A stretch of DNA of 20,833 nt from Betaproteobacteria bacterium (GCA_029863175.1 JAOTVX010000051.1:1-20833); one strand, 5' to 3'; positions 1-7,631 are shown, numbered from the stretch's first letter. Notes: generated by a model from the sequence alone, not told the origin. Program-made: numbers and translations.

Positions 1-121
1 CACCCGTGCCCGGCGCCTGAAAAGCGACGATAATGACCTTCGCGACAGGGACGACGAGAAACAGGAACAGGAAGGCCGCGATCAGCAGCGCAACACCCCT
101 CTGTCCCCAATGCGCGTTCAT
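1..121 (-). CDS. ABC transporter permease, N-terminal fragment
   Basis: Only the first 40 codons are inside the window; the gene runs off the left edge. The start ATG is at 121 and the peptide begins MNAHWGQRGVALLIAAFLFL, continuing into a hydrophobic segment (about residues 9-34) followed by a turn rich in Gly and Pro. A short polar N-terminus followed by a first membrane helix of this kind is usual in inner-membrane permease subunits of iron- or polyamine-type ABC importers. It lies 66 bp downstream of the substrate-binding protein gene on the same strand, the usual binding protein then permease order, so it probably forms the import channel for the same substrate. No strong Shine-Dalgarno sequence is visible. 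The family assignment rests mainly on context. Confidence 0.72.
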   Translation of the reverse strand, partial: MNAHWGQRGVALLIAAFLFLFLVVPVAKVIIVAFQAPGTG

Positions 122-149
122 CGAGATGTTCTGTGATGCAGAAACAATA

Positions 150-176
150 AACGGGTCCGGATTGCCCGGACCCGTT
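150..176 (-). terminator. Intergenic hairpin, likely attenuator or partial terminator
   Basis: There is a perfect 11-bp inverted repeat: AACGGGTCCGG at 150-160 and its complement at 166-176, with a 5-nt loop. On the minus strand the stem is followed by the T-rich run TATTGTTT. It sits between the stop of the binding-protein gene (188) and the permease start (121). Such hairpins commonly end most transcripts after the highly expressed binding protein and let a minority continue into the permease. Differential expression is inferred. Confidence 0.7.
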
Positions 177-187
177 CAGGAGGAGAA

Positions 188-1546
188 CTACCGAGCCATC
201 GACAAAGCCTGTTCAGCCTTCGCCAGCGCTTCTGCATAGTTCTTCGTGACGAACGCATCCCACTGTTCTTCTACCTCGGCCTGCCGCTGCGGTAGTTTAT
301 CGGTCTTTTTCCTGCGCTTCTTCTTGAAGACTTTGGAAAACCCCGGATCGGAGGCCTGTGCCTCGGTCACCGGCACTGCCGCCACCAATGCGCGCGCCTC
401 CTTGATCAGTCCAGCAACCTTCTCGTCGTTCGGTCTCTTCGCTGCTGCCGCCTGCGCCTTCTGAATCGCGCGGGTTGCCGCCTTCAAGTCATCGAGCCGG
501 TACGTAACCATCACGTCGAACAAAGAGTTGACGACATTGTAACGACGCTTTGACAAATCCACGTCAAACTTCACAACCGCGCCGATCGACTTGTCCTTGA
601 ACGGATTTGGAAACCCGGGCGGCGCCTTGGCATACGTGGCGGGATTGACCGGAAGGCGGCGAATCTTCGGATCCAGCAGCGTTGTCTGACCTTCCGGGGA
701 GAGCAAAAACTCGATGAAGGCGGCGGCCGCCTGTGGATGCGGCGAATTCTTCAGAATTGCGACGTTGGCCGGCACCAGCGTGGTCACGGTCGGGTACACG
801 AACTCCACCGGGAATCCGGAAGCCTGCGACGACAGACCGAAGAAATCGATCACGATCCCGAAACCGAAATCACCGCTGTTGACGCCGTCCGGAACACCGA
901 AGCTGCGCTCGGTGACCGTCTTGAAGTTGCCGGCCATCTCCTTCCACGATGCCCAGCCTTTCTCCCAGCCTTCGCCTTGCAGAACGGTCTCCACCGTCAG
1001 ATGCGTCGTGCCCGAACGCGACGGTGCCGACATGCCGACGTGCCCGTGATACACGGGTTTAGCCAGGTCCGCCCATTCCTTCGCCGGTTTCAGTTTTTTC
1101 GCTTTCAGGTAGCGCGTGTTCCACATGATGCCGTATCCGGCGGCGGCAAAGCCGGTGTAATAGCCATCGGGATCATTGATCGGATAGGCGCCGACCTTTT
1201 CCGGGATCCCCGCGACCTTCGGCGTGTACTTTTGCAGCAGACCGTCTCCCTTCAACACTTCGAAGGCATCCGGGGCCGAGGCCCAGAAGATATCGGAGGT
1301 GTTGTTAGCGGCTGTTTCCTGGACATACTTGATGCCGGAGCTGGTGTTCTTGCTCAAGATCTCCACTTTCACACCGGGATTGCGCTTCTCGAATTCAGAC
1401 TTGAACTTCCCGGTCAGGTCCTTGGGGAACGACGTCACGACAATGACCTTGTCCTCTGCCGCCTGACCTTGGGTCGGCAGGCCTAAGAGAGCGGGCGCGA
1501 CCGCAAGAAGCAGAACCGCTCGCCGCAAAATACGCGAGGTACTCAT
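188..1546 (-). CDS. Periplasmic substrate-binding protein of an ABC importer, with C-terminal extension
   Basis: This 452-residue protein begins with a signal peptide (residues 1-30: basic start, hydrophobic core, end at GQAA). The mature part starts EDKVIVVTSF and resembles the iron/phosphonate/phosphoglycerate-type binding proteins (AfuA or PgtC-like, COG1840), with typical stretches such as SDIFWASAPDAF and the HPQAAAAFIEFLLSPEGQ helix. Relatives of about 340 residues end near the equivalent of residue 345. Here about 100 residues follow, helical and rich in Ala, Lys and Glu, with a basic cluster KKKRRKK at 408-414. The start is supported by TCCTCC at 1555-1560 (GGAGGA on the coding strand), 8 nt upstream. 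The permease follows after a hairpin. The transported substrate cannot be read from the sequence. Confidence 0.88.
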   Translation of the reverse strand: MSTSRILRRAVLLLAVAPALLGLPTQGQAAEDKVIVVTSFPKDLTGKFKSEFEKRNPGVKVEILSKNTSSGIKYVQETAANNTSDIFWASAPDAFEVLKGDGLLQKYTPKVAGIPEKVGAYPINDPDGYYTGFAAAGYGIMWNTRYLKAKKLKPAKEWADLAKPVYHGHVGMSAPSRSGTTHLTVETVLQGEGWEKGWASWKEMAGNFKTVTERSFGVPDGVNSGDFGFGIVIDFFGLSSQASGFPVEFVYPTVTTLVPANVAILKNSPHPQAAAAFIEFLLSPEGQTTLLDPKIRRLPVNPATYAKAPPGFPNPFKDKSIGAVVKFDVDLSKRRYNVVNSLFDVMVTYRLDDLKAATRAIQKAQAAAAKRPNDEKVAGLIKEARALVAAVPVTEAQASDPGFSKVFKKKRRKKTDKLPQRQAEVEEQWDAFVTKNYAEALAKAEQALSMAR

Positions 1547-1642
1547 GGTAACTATCCTCCAAAGGGGTGATCAAAGGGATGACTATTATCGGTGGCCTGA
1601 AACGCCCCCATAACGAGAAACCCTCAGGCAGACCGGATTTTC

Positions 1643-1671
1643 ATATTACGCGCTAAGGAAACAGGACTCAA
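1643..1671 (-). promoter_or_regulatory. Candidate sigma-70 promoter for the binding-protein operon
   Basis: On the minus strand a -35 box TTGAGT (1666-1671) is separated by 17 bp from a -10 box TAATAT (1643-1648). Transcription would start near 1636 and give a leader of about 90 nt. The leader contains a small inverted repeat (GCCTGA / TCAGGC, 1595-1600 and 1624-1629). The rest of 1547-1800 shows no gene. The match is reasonable but untested. Confidence 0.45.
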
Positions 1672-1800
1672 CCGAATCGGTGCGCTGGCGCCATTCTTGT
1701 TAGATCCGAATGGCCAATGCCAGAAGGGTTTTGGGCGGATTCATAGCCTGAATGGCGACAAGAAAGCGACTCGAGTCATATCCGCGTCTCCCTGACTGCC

Positions 1801-1970
1801 GTGAATCGTGAATGGAGATTTGCTCTTCTTGGCGGTCTTGGCGTCTTGGCGGTTCAATATCGCAATTCTCCGCGCCTCCGCGGTTCAAAGATTGTTCCTG
1901 CTTCTCTTGGCGCCGTGGCGGTTTAGTTTTGGAATTTATCGGCGTTAATCGGCGTCCATCGGCGGCTAAT
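1801..1970. repeat. Composite periodic intergenic array (7-, 8- and 10-bp units)
   Basis: Several short periodic blocks follow one another. Positions 1801-1814 hold GTGAATC and GTGAATG (7 bp). Positions 1828-1857 hold three CTTGGCG(G/T)-type units ending in GGTTCAA. Positions 1868-1890 hold CTCCGCGC and CTCCGCGG followed by TTCAAAG. Positions 1906-1925 hold CTTGGCGC and CGTGGCGG followed by TTTA. Positions 1938-1967 hold three 10-bp units ATCGGCGTTA, ATCGGCGTCC and ATCGGCGGCT. Blocks of different composition each keep their own period. The array lies just downstream of the OsmC-family gene and upstream of the binding-protein promoter. No matching inverted arm was found nearby. Confidence 0.75.
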
Positions 1971-1975
1971 CTTCT

Positions 1976-2425
1976 CTATTCTGTGACGACACGAACTTCG
2001 GTCGTCACAGAATTTGCGATAAAGCACTCGCGATGCGCCTTGTCGTGGAGCCACTCCATGTCGGCCGAAGTGGGCGTCTTGGTTCCGCTGAAAACTATTT
2101 TCGGATGCAGCTCGACGCGGGTCACGGCAAGCTTGCCCTGGGGGTTCTTCTCGAGCGTTCCCACCGCCCGGTCTTCGTAGCTGTCGACGACGAACCCTTT
2201 GTTGGCAGCCAGTGCGAGGAAGGTCAGCATGTGGCAGCTCGAGAGTGCAGCGACAAGCGCACCCTCGGGGTCTACGCGCTCCGGATTACCCAGGTAGGCG
2301 GGCGTGGCTGATGCGGGCACCTCGACACCGTTATCGAAGCGCCAGACGTGGTCACGGCTGTAAGTCTTGATACCGAAGTTCTTGCCGTCGCGGGCCCAGT
2401 GGATGGTGGCTTTGTGTTCTGACAT
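1976..2425 (-). CDS. OsmC-family peroxide-reducing protein
   Basis: The 149-residue product starting MSEHKATIHWARDG matches the OsmC/Ohr fold family, small cytoplasmic thiol peroxidases that reduce organic hydroperoxides. The two family cysteines are present: Cys64 in LSSCHMLTFLAL and Cys134 in HRECFIANS. An acidic residue at Glu54 and an arginine at Arg29 are plausible active-site partners. The PEGALVAALSSCHM segment is characteristic of the OsmC branch rather than Ohr. The frame stays open for 40 more codons upstream, but those codons are the 8-bp repeat array and give a low-complexity peptide, so the ATG at 2425 is preferred. GGA lies about 6 nt upstream of it. The gene appears to be monocistronic between two repeat arrays. 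Confidence 0.88.
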   Translation of the reverse strand: MSEHKATIHWARDGKNFGIKTYSRDHVWRFDNGVEVPASATPAYLGNPERVDPEGALVAALSSCHMLTFLALAANKGFVVDSYEDRAVGTLEKNPQGKLAVTRVELHPKIVFSGTKTPTSADMEWLHDKAHRECFIANSVTTEVRVVTE

Positions 2426-2430
2426 AAATT

Positions 2431-2568
2431 CCGTGAGATCGGGAGGTCGAGAGGTCGGGAGGTCGAAAAGCCGTGAAATCGTGAGATCGGGCGATCGAAA
2501 GTCTTTGAGATCGTCAGATCGGGAGGTCGTGAGGGGAATTTCCATCTCCCGCTCTCACGCCCTCACGT
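2431..2568. repeat. Octanucleotide array with opposing arm
   Basis: Twelve consecutive 8-bp units run from 2435 to 2530, with a consensus near GAGATCGG (GAGATCGG, GAGGTCGA, GAGGTCGG and so on); units such as AAAGCCGT and AAGTCTTT have drifted but keep the register. An opposing arm of about three 8-bp units (CTCTCACG, CCCTCACG) lies at 2542-2567. Its complement matches the start of the array (CGTGAGAGCGGGAG against CGTGAGATCGGGAG), so the two ends could pair. The array fills the gap between the OsmC-family start and the upstream gamma-glutamyltransferase stop. Confidence 0.85.
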
Positions 2569-2569
2569 A

Positions 2570-4159
2570 TCAATAACCCACGGCTTGGCCATCCGTGCGA
2601 CGCTCCGATGCCGCCAGATAACCATCCTCCATGCGGTAGATGAGTTGCGCGCGCCCGAAGTCGGTGCTCCAGCGGTCGGCCTCGGCGAGGCGATGGCCCC
2701 GGCGGCGCAGGTCTTCAAGCACCGCGGCGGAAAATCCGGGCTCGATATTGACGCCAAGACCCTCGTCGACGCGCCAGCGCGGCGCGTCGGAGGCCGCCTG
2801 CGGGTTCTGCTGGTAGTCCGCGAACCGGACCATGACCTGGGAGTGGCCCTGCGCCTGCATCGAGCCGCCCATCACCCCGAAGCTCATTACGGGCTTGCCG
2901 TTGTGGGTGACGAAGGCGGGAATGATGGTGTGGAAAGGCCGCTTGCGCGGCGCCACGACGTTGACATGGTCCGGCCGCAGGACGAAGCCGTAGCCCCGAT
3001 TTTGCATGCTGACGCCCGATGTCACGATGCCGGAGCCGAAGCCCATGAAGTTCGACTGGATGTAGGAGACCATCATGCCCGACGCATCGGCGGCCGTCAG
3101 ATACACGGTGCCGCCGCGGCCGGGGACGCCGTGTTGTGGCGCCTGAGCTTTCTTCATGTCAATCAATCGTGCACGCGTGCGCAGGTATTCCTTGTCAAGG
3201 AGATCGGCGCTTTTCAACCGCATCGTCGCCGGGTCCGAGACATGCTCGTGCAGATCGGCGAAGGCGAGTTTCATCGCCTCGATCTGCAAGTGCAGGCTAT
3301 CCGCAGAATCCGCCGGGAGCGAGGCCAGGTCAAAGCCCTCGAGCATGCCGAGGCTCATCAGCGCGCCGATACCTTGTGTCGCGGGCGGGATTTCGTGCAG
3401 CGTGTAGCCGCGATACGGATAGGCGATCGGTTCCACCCAGTCGATGGTGTGTGCCGCGAGGTCCGCGACTGTCATCGCACCGCCATGCTCCTTCGAATGC
3501 GCAGCGATCTGCTCAGCGAGATCACCCTTGTAGAAAGCTTCGCCTTTCGTCTCGGCGATGCGCTTCAACGTTTTCGCGTGGGCAGGCGCAACGAATTTCT
3601 CACCGGCCTCGGGCGCACGCCCGCGCGGCATGAAGTGTTCCGCGAACCCAGGCACATCGCGCAGATCGGGCACCTGTTTCGCCCACAGCCGCGCGATGGT
3701 CGGCGACACCAGGAAGCCGCCGGCCGCGTAGTCGATCGCCGGCTCGAACAAATTGGTGAACGGCAGCTTCCCGAAACGCTCCGAGAGCGCGACCCAGGCC
3801 GACACGGCACCCGGAACCGTGACTGCGTCCCAGCCGCGCGAGGGCATCGCCGTTCTCCCCTTGAAACGGTCGAGGTGCCAGGCAGCGGGGGAGCGCCCGT
3901 TGGCGTTCAGGCCGTGAAGCCGTTTTCCGTCCCACAGGATGCAGAAGGTGTCGCTGCCGATGCCGTTACTCGTGGGCTCGAGCACTGTCAGCGCGATCGC
4001 GGTGGCAAGTGCGGCGTCGACCGCGTTGCCGCCCTTCAACATCATGCGCAGCCCTGCTTGCGCGGCGAGCGGTTGCGAGGTTGCGACCGCGTTGCGTGCC
4101 AACACCGGCATGCGTTGCGACGGGTACGGGAAATCCCAGCCAAGATCTCCATTCACCAT
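2570..4159 (-). CDS. Gamma-glutamyltransferase family protein (YwrD-like)
   Basis: From the ATG at 4159 this encodes 529 residues of the N-terminal-nucleophile gamma-glutamyltransferase family, whose precursor self-cleaves into two chains. The start (FPYPSQRMPVLARN, then VATSQPLAAQAG and GGNAVDAALATA) resembles the YwrD-type branch. The predicted nucleophile and cleavage site is Thr351 in GRGGTVYLTAAD. The substrate-pocket segment YIQSNFMGFGSGIV (366-379) and a GGSMQAQGH loop (431-439) follow. No signal peptide is seen, so it is probably cytoplasmic. The frame is open to 4360, but that extension would overlap the divergent gene and lacks family similarity. No clear Shine-Dalgarno precedes 4159. 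The substrate, glutathione or another gamma-glutamyl or acyl compound, is not determined. Confidence 0.9.
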   Translation of the reverse strand: MVNGDLGWDFPYPSQRMPVLARNAVATSQPLAAQAGLRMMLKGGNAVDAALATAIALTVLEPTSNGIGSDTFCILWDGKRLHGLNANGRSPAAWHLDRFKGRTAMPSRGWDAVTVPGAVSAWVALSERFGKLPFTNLFEPAIDYAAGGFLVSPTIARLWAKQVPDLRDVPGFAEHFMPRGRAPEAGEKFVAPAHAKTLKRIAETKGEAFYKGDLAEQIAAHSKEHGGAMTVADLAAHTIDWVEPIAYPYRGYTLHEIPPATQGIGALMSLGMLEGFDLASLPADSADSLHLQIEAMKLAFADLHEHVSDPATMRLKSADLLDKEYLRTRARLIDMKKAQAPQHGVPGRGGTVYLTAADASGMMVSYIQSNFMGFGSGIVTSGVSMQNRGYGFVLRPDHVNVVAPRKRPFHTIIPAFVTHNGKPVMSFGVMGGSMQAQGHSQVMVRFADYQQNPQAASDAPRWRVDEGLGVNIEPGFSAAVLEDLRRRGHRLAEADRWSTDFGRAQLIYRMEDGYLAASERRTDGQAVGY

Positions 4160-4328
4160 TGAGCGGAATAATACACCATTCGCCACGGCCCAGACCACGC
4201 TGCACTGCGTGCGCTCAAGGTCACATGCGGCATCGAATGAGCCGCCCGGGCGGAAGGGCGAGTAGAATTCAAAAACCAAGGACGTCGCGGCGCTTACAAG
4301 TAACCGCGCCGCTTTCAGGAGAGGGCGC

Positions 4329-6050
4329 ATGTCATCCAGTCGCATGACCATCATGGGCACCCGGCACGTGATTTCGGCCGGGCATTATCTTGCGGCGCAC
4401 GCGGGATTCGAGATTCTGGAGGCGGGCGGCAACGCTATTGATGCTGGAGTGGCGGCCGGCATTGCGATCGGCGTTCTGCAGACGGACAAGGTCAATTTCG
4501 GCGGCGTCGCGCCCCAGATCATCTATGCCGCCCGCAACCGGAAGGTGCACTGTATTGATGGGCTCGGCGTGTGGCCGAAGGCGGTCACTGCCGACTACTT
4601 CGTGAAGAAGCACGGCGGGAAGATTCCGAAGGGCGTCGAGCGCTGCGTAGTACCGGCCGCACCCGACGCCTGGCTGACCGCGCTCGAGCATTTCGGCACG
4701 ATGAGTTTCGGAGAAGTAGCCGGCGCCGCCATCCGCTTTGCGCGCGAAGGCTTCCCGATGTATCCGCTGATGTCCGAGTTCATAAAAGAAAACCGCAGCG
4801 AGTATGAGCGCTGGCCCTCCAGTGCCAAGGTGTTCCTGCCGAAAGGCCGGCCGCCTGAGGCCGGCGAGATTTTCGTCCAGTCGGATCTTGGCGGGACGCT
4901 TCAGTACCTGGCGGACCAGGAGAAAAAGGCCGCGCGGCGGAAAGGGCGCAGGGCCGGCCTCAAGGCGGCGCGCGAGGCGTTCTACCGCGGTGATATCGCA
5001 CGCACCGTCACGCGCTTCATCGAGAAGCAGGGCGGGTCGATGCGCTTCGAGGATTTCGCGGATTTCCGCGTGCGCTTCGAGCCGACAGTGCGTGCGCGCT
5101 TCGATGGCATTGAGCTGCACGCCTGCGGGCCGTGGTCGCAGGGGCCAGTGCTGCCAATGGCGCTCAACGTCCTGAAGGGCTACGACTTGAAGTCCATGGG
5201 GCATAACTCGCCCGACTACGTTCACGTCGTGACGGAAGCGCTGAAGCTCGCCTTCGCCGACCGCCATCATCATTTCGGCGATCCGCGCTTCGTGGAGGTC
5301 CAGATCAAGGGTCTCATGTCGGAGCCCTATGCGGAGTATCGCCGATCGCTGATTAGTGTGGAGAAGGCGTGGCCCGGCATGCCGCCGGCCGGCGATCCCG
5401 CCACGCTTGCCTCGCTCAAGCATCGTTGCGTGCCGGCGCCGCAGCCGGAGGACGCGCCGGGGCCCGGCGACACGTCGTACGTGTGCGTGATCGACCGGCA
5501 TGGCAACGCGTTCTCGTGCACACCGAGCGACGGCTCGGACAAGACACCGCTCATTCCCGGCGTTGGAATTCTCTGCTCAGGACGCGGGACCCAGTCGTGG
5601 GCCGATCCCGAGCATCCGTCCTCGGTCGCGCCGGGAAAGCGCCCGCGCCTCACGCCCAACCCGGCACTTGCGCTGCGCGGCGGGCGCGCCTACATGCCGT
5701 TCGGGACGCCCGGCGGAGACGTGCAATGCCAGGCGATGCTGCAGGTGTTTCTCAACATCAACGTGTTCGGCATGGACCCGCAGAGCGCGGTGGAGGCGCC
5801 CCGGTTCTCCAATTACAGCTATCCCGGCTCGTTCGAGCCGCACCCGTACTATCCGGGGCGTCTCTACCTCGAATCGCGCATCGATCGTGACACGGGCGAT
5901 GAGCTGGCGAGCCGCGGGCACAAGGTCTACTGGTGGGATGATGCAACCTGGCTCGCCGGGTCGGTGTGCACCATCGTCGCCGATCACAAGAACGGCGTGC
6001 TGCACGGCGGCGCGGACCCGCGTCGCCCGGCGTATGTCCTCGGGTGGTGA
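4329..6050 (+). CDS. Second gamma-glutamyltransferase family protein
   Basis: This 573-residue protein belongs to the same N-terminal-nucleophile superfamily but is distant from its neighbour. It has the early helix AGFEILEAGGNAIDAGVAAG (25-44) and the presumed autocleavage threonine Thr382 in GPGDTSYVCVIDRHGNAFS. An FGTPGGDVQCQAMLQ loop at 458-472 corresponds to the oxyanion and substrate loop. An insertion rich in Lys, Arg and Ala lies at about 198-215. The pocket segment SDGSDKTPLIPGVGIL differs strongly from the NTNFGTG-type motif of classical enzymes, so substrate choice probably differs. CAGGAGAGG at 4316-4324 is a good ribosome-binding site for the ATG at 4329. It is divergent from 2570-4159, with 169 bp between the two starts. 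Confidence 0.9.
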   Translation: MSSSRMTIMGTRHVISAGHYLAAHAGFEILEAGGNAIDAGVAAGIAIGVLQTDKVNFGGVAPQIIYAARNRKVHCIDGLGVWPKAVTADYFVKKHGGKIPKGVERCVVPAAPDAWLTALEHFGTMSFGEVAGAAIRFAREGFPMYPLMSEFIKENRSEYERWPSSAKVFLPKGRPPEAGEIFVQSDLGGTLQYLADQEKKAARRKGRRAGLKAAREAFYRGDIARTVTRFIEKQGGSMRFEDFADFRVRFEPTVRARFDGIELHACGPWSQGPVLPMALNVLKGYDLKSMGHNSPDYVHVVTEALKLAFADRHHHFGDPRFVEVQIKGLMSEPYAEYRRSLISVEKAWPGMPPAGDPATLASLKHRCVPAPQPEDAPGPGDTSYVCVIDRHGNAFSCTPSDGSDKTPLIPGVGILCSGRGTQSWADPEHPSSVAPGKRPRLTPNPALALRGGRAYMPFGTPGGDVQCQAMLQVFLNINVFGMDPQSAVEAPRFSNYSYPGSFEPHPYYPGRLYLESRIDRDTGDELASRGHKVYWWDDATWLAGSVCTIVADHKNGVLHGGADPRRPAYVLGW

Positions 6051-6125
6051 ACGTCGGTAGAGAGGCCTGAGCAACGAAGGTCACAGCGGGTTCGAAAGAG
6101 GCAAAGAAGAAAAATCGATAGGTAA

Positions 6126-6404
6126 CTCACGATTCACTACGCAGACCACCGGCATCTTTGGCGGCTTTCGGGCGGATTCGGCTATCGCTTGCACAAAGAG
6201 CTGTTGCTGGCCGCCGAGGCGGGGATCCGCACCAACCCTGCCAGGGACGACCCATTCCTGCCGGGGCGCAATGGCCACTTCGCGACGCTCGGAGCGATTT
6301 ACTCCCCTACCGAGAAGATTGATATCGCTATCGGGTTCCGAAAGAGCACCAACAGCGGCGAGGCCGACAGAGCGTTTCCCTTCGGCGTAACGTTCCGCTG
6401 GTAG
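6126..6404 (+). pseudogene. 3' remnant of an outer-membrane beta-barrel gene
   Basis: An open frame without a credible start runs from just after a stop at 6123 to TAG at 6402-6404. The last 70 or so residues alternate polar and hydrophobic residues (FATLGAIYSPTEKIDIAIGF) and end in FPFGVTFRW. A terminal aromatic residue after a beta strand is the usual recognition signal of outer-membrane barrels. Only about two to three strands remain and no upstream part of the gene is visible, so it appears truncated. The family is not recognised. A short TTL-start ORF at 6189 could be translated, but nothing supports that. Confidence 0.5.
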
Positions 6405-6424
6405 GGGCGCGGAGCGGGTGTGCT

Positions 6425-7294
6425 ATGGTGATAGGCGACCCGTCGTCTTCCCACACACCGGTTGCGATGCTGCGCATGCTGTGGAACTTTCTGATCCTAC
6501 TGGCGCTGGCCTACGCCGCGTTGGTCGCGCTGGCGTACTTCTTTCAGACGCAGCTGGTCTATTTCCCGCAAATCGGCCGAGAAATGGCGGCAACGCCGCA
6601 GGCGTACGGGCTGGCATTCGAGCCGGTGACGCTCGCGACGGGCGATGGCGAAAAGCTCGCGGCGTGGTGGGTACCTCACGAACGTGCCGCCGGCACGGTG
6701 CTGATCTTTCACGGCAACGCCGGAAACATTTCTCACCGCCTCGATTACCTCACGATGTTCTACCGTCTCGGATACTCGAGCCTCATCGTCGACTACCGCG
6801 GCTACGGCCATAGTACCGGCTCGCCTTCGGAGAAAGGCACCTATCGGGATGCCGAGGCAGCGTGGCGCTGGCTTACGAATGAACGTAGCGTGGCTCCCAG
6901 CGACATCGTCGTTTTCGGCGAGTCTCTCGGCGGCGCGGTTGCCGCGTGGCTCGGCAGCCGCGTCAAATCGCGCGCTCTCGTCCTCGCCTCGACTTTCACC
7001 TCGGTGCCAGACCTCGGCGCACAGGTCTATCCCTTCCTCCCCGTGCGGCTGATCAGCCGTTTTTCCTACGACAGCCGCGAGGCGGTCAAGGCGGTCAAGG
7101 CGCCGATCTTGATCGCGCACAGCCGGGACGATGATATCGTCCCCTTTGCGCATGGCAAGGCGCTCTACGAAGCGGCCCGCGAGCCCAAGCAGTTTCTCGA
7201 GATGCGTGGCGGGCACAACGACGGCTTCATTTTCATGCGGCAGGAGTGGGTTGCGCAGCTTGGCGAGTTCCTCGAAAGCGCTCGCAGCCGCTGA
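6425..7294 (+). CDS. Membrane-anchored alpha/beta hydrolase (Bem46/ABHD13-like)
   Basis: This is a 289-residue serine hydrolase. An N-terminal hydrophobic helix (about residues 18-40) would anchor it in the inner membrane. The oxyanion segment FHGNAGN lies at 95-101, the nucleophile elbow GESLGG places Ser167, and Asp236 (in SRDDDIVPF) and His264 (in GGHNDGF) complete the triad. The DYRGYGHSTGSPSEKG stretch is typical of the Bem46/ABHD13 group. Family members are mostly uncharacterised esterases or lipases, so the substrate is unknown. The ATG at 6425 has GGAG 10 nt upstream; an internal ATG at 6467 would start directly before the membrane helix and is an alternative. Confidence 0.87.
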   Translation: MVIGDPSSSHTPVAMLRMLWNFLILLALAYAALVALAYFFQTQLVYFPQIGREMAATPQAYGLAFEPVTLATGDGEKLAAWWVPHERAAGTVLIFHGNAGNISHRLDYLTMFYRLGYSSLIVDYRGYGHSTGSPSEKGTYRDAEAAWRWLTNERSVAPSDIVVFGESLGGAVAAWLGSRVKSRALVLASTFTSVPDLGAQVYPFLPVRLISRFSYDSREAVKAVKAPILIAHSRDDDIVPFAHGKALYEAAREPKQFLEMRGGHNDGFIFMRQEWVAQLGEFLESARSR

Positions 7295-7310
7295 AAATCA
7301 AGATCATCAG

Positions 7311-7467
7311 CCGCAGATACCCGCAGATGTGCTTACCTAGGATCTCGAACCCCGAACACTGAACACTGAACATGTATCTTAGCCGCCGATGAACGCCGAT
7401 ACACGCCGATCAGATTCGTGAATCGTAAATCGTGAAACGTGTTTAGCCGCAAATAGACACAGATCAG
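7311..7467. repeat. Mosaic of periodic intergenic blocks (7- and 10-bp units)
   Basis: Five short blocks lie one after another: CCGCAGATAC and CCGCAGATGT (7311-7330, 10 bp); GAACCCC, GAACACT, GAACACT and GAACATG (7347-7374, 7 bp); three 10-bp units ending in GCCGAT (7381-7410); GTGAATC, GTAAATC and GTGAAAC (7418-7438, 7 bp); and a degenerate pair containing CGCAAATAGA and CACAGATCAG (7448-7467). The composition changes between blocks, but each keeps a strict period. The array lies in the gap between the hydrolase and the Rid-family gene, both on the plus strand. Confidence 0.75.
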
Positions 7468-7488
7468 AAATCGGACATCCCGAACCGC

Positions 7489-7608
7489 GTGAGTGGTGAG
7501 TGGACAAGACCCGAGCGCTCGGTCACTCTTTACTCATCACTCATCACTCATCACTCATCACTCATCACTCATCACTCATTACCCATCACCCGTCACCCAT
7601 CACCTATC
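7489..7608 (+). repeat. Heptanucleotide array with opposing arm in the Rid-family leader
   Basis: Six perfect ACTCATC heptamers (7532-7573) are followed by five drifting ones (ACTCATT, ACCCATC, ACCCGTC, ACCCATC, ACCTATC; 7574-7608). A short opposing arm, GTGAGTG twice (7489-7502), can pair with the heptamers: 5'-GAGTGGTGAGTG-3' against CACTCATCACTC gives 12 consecutive pairs, one of them G-U in RNA. The array ends 12 nt before the ribosome-binding site of the next gene. Perfect short tandem repeats of this kind are prone to slippage. Confidence 0.88.
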
Positions 7609-7631
7609 ACGCTTTGCAAAGGAGGAGAGTC

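Noticed and set aside
2426..2545. N-terminal extension of the OsmC-family protein
   Set aside because: The 40 codons are translated from the octamer array and have no counterpart in the family; the ATG at 2425 fits the usual length.
2585..4162. Long plus-strand ORF (525 codons) opposite the first gamma-glutamyltransferase gene
   Set aside because: The translation is rich in Arg, His and Gly with no family features, while the minus strand encodes a clear enzyme; it is an effect of high GC at third positions.
4160..4360. N-terminal extension of the first gamma-glutamyltransferase
   Set aside because: It would overlap the divergent gene's start and bears no resemblance to the family; the core begins right after the ATG at 4159.
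4332..5501. Minus-strand ORF of 389 codons opposite the second gamma-glutamyltransferase gene
   Set aside because: Antisense shadow with low-complexity composition; the plus-strand gene has the motifs and the ribosome-binding site.
7532..7608. CRISPR array
   Set aside because: Units are 7 bp with no spacers of the needed length, and no cas genes are present.
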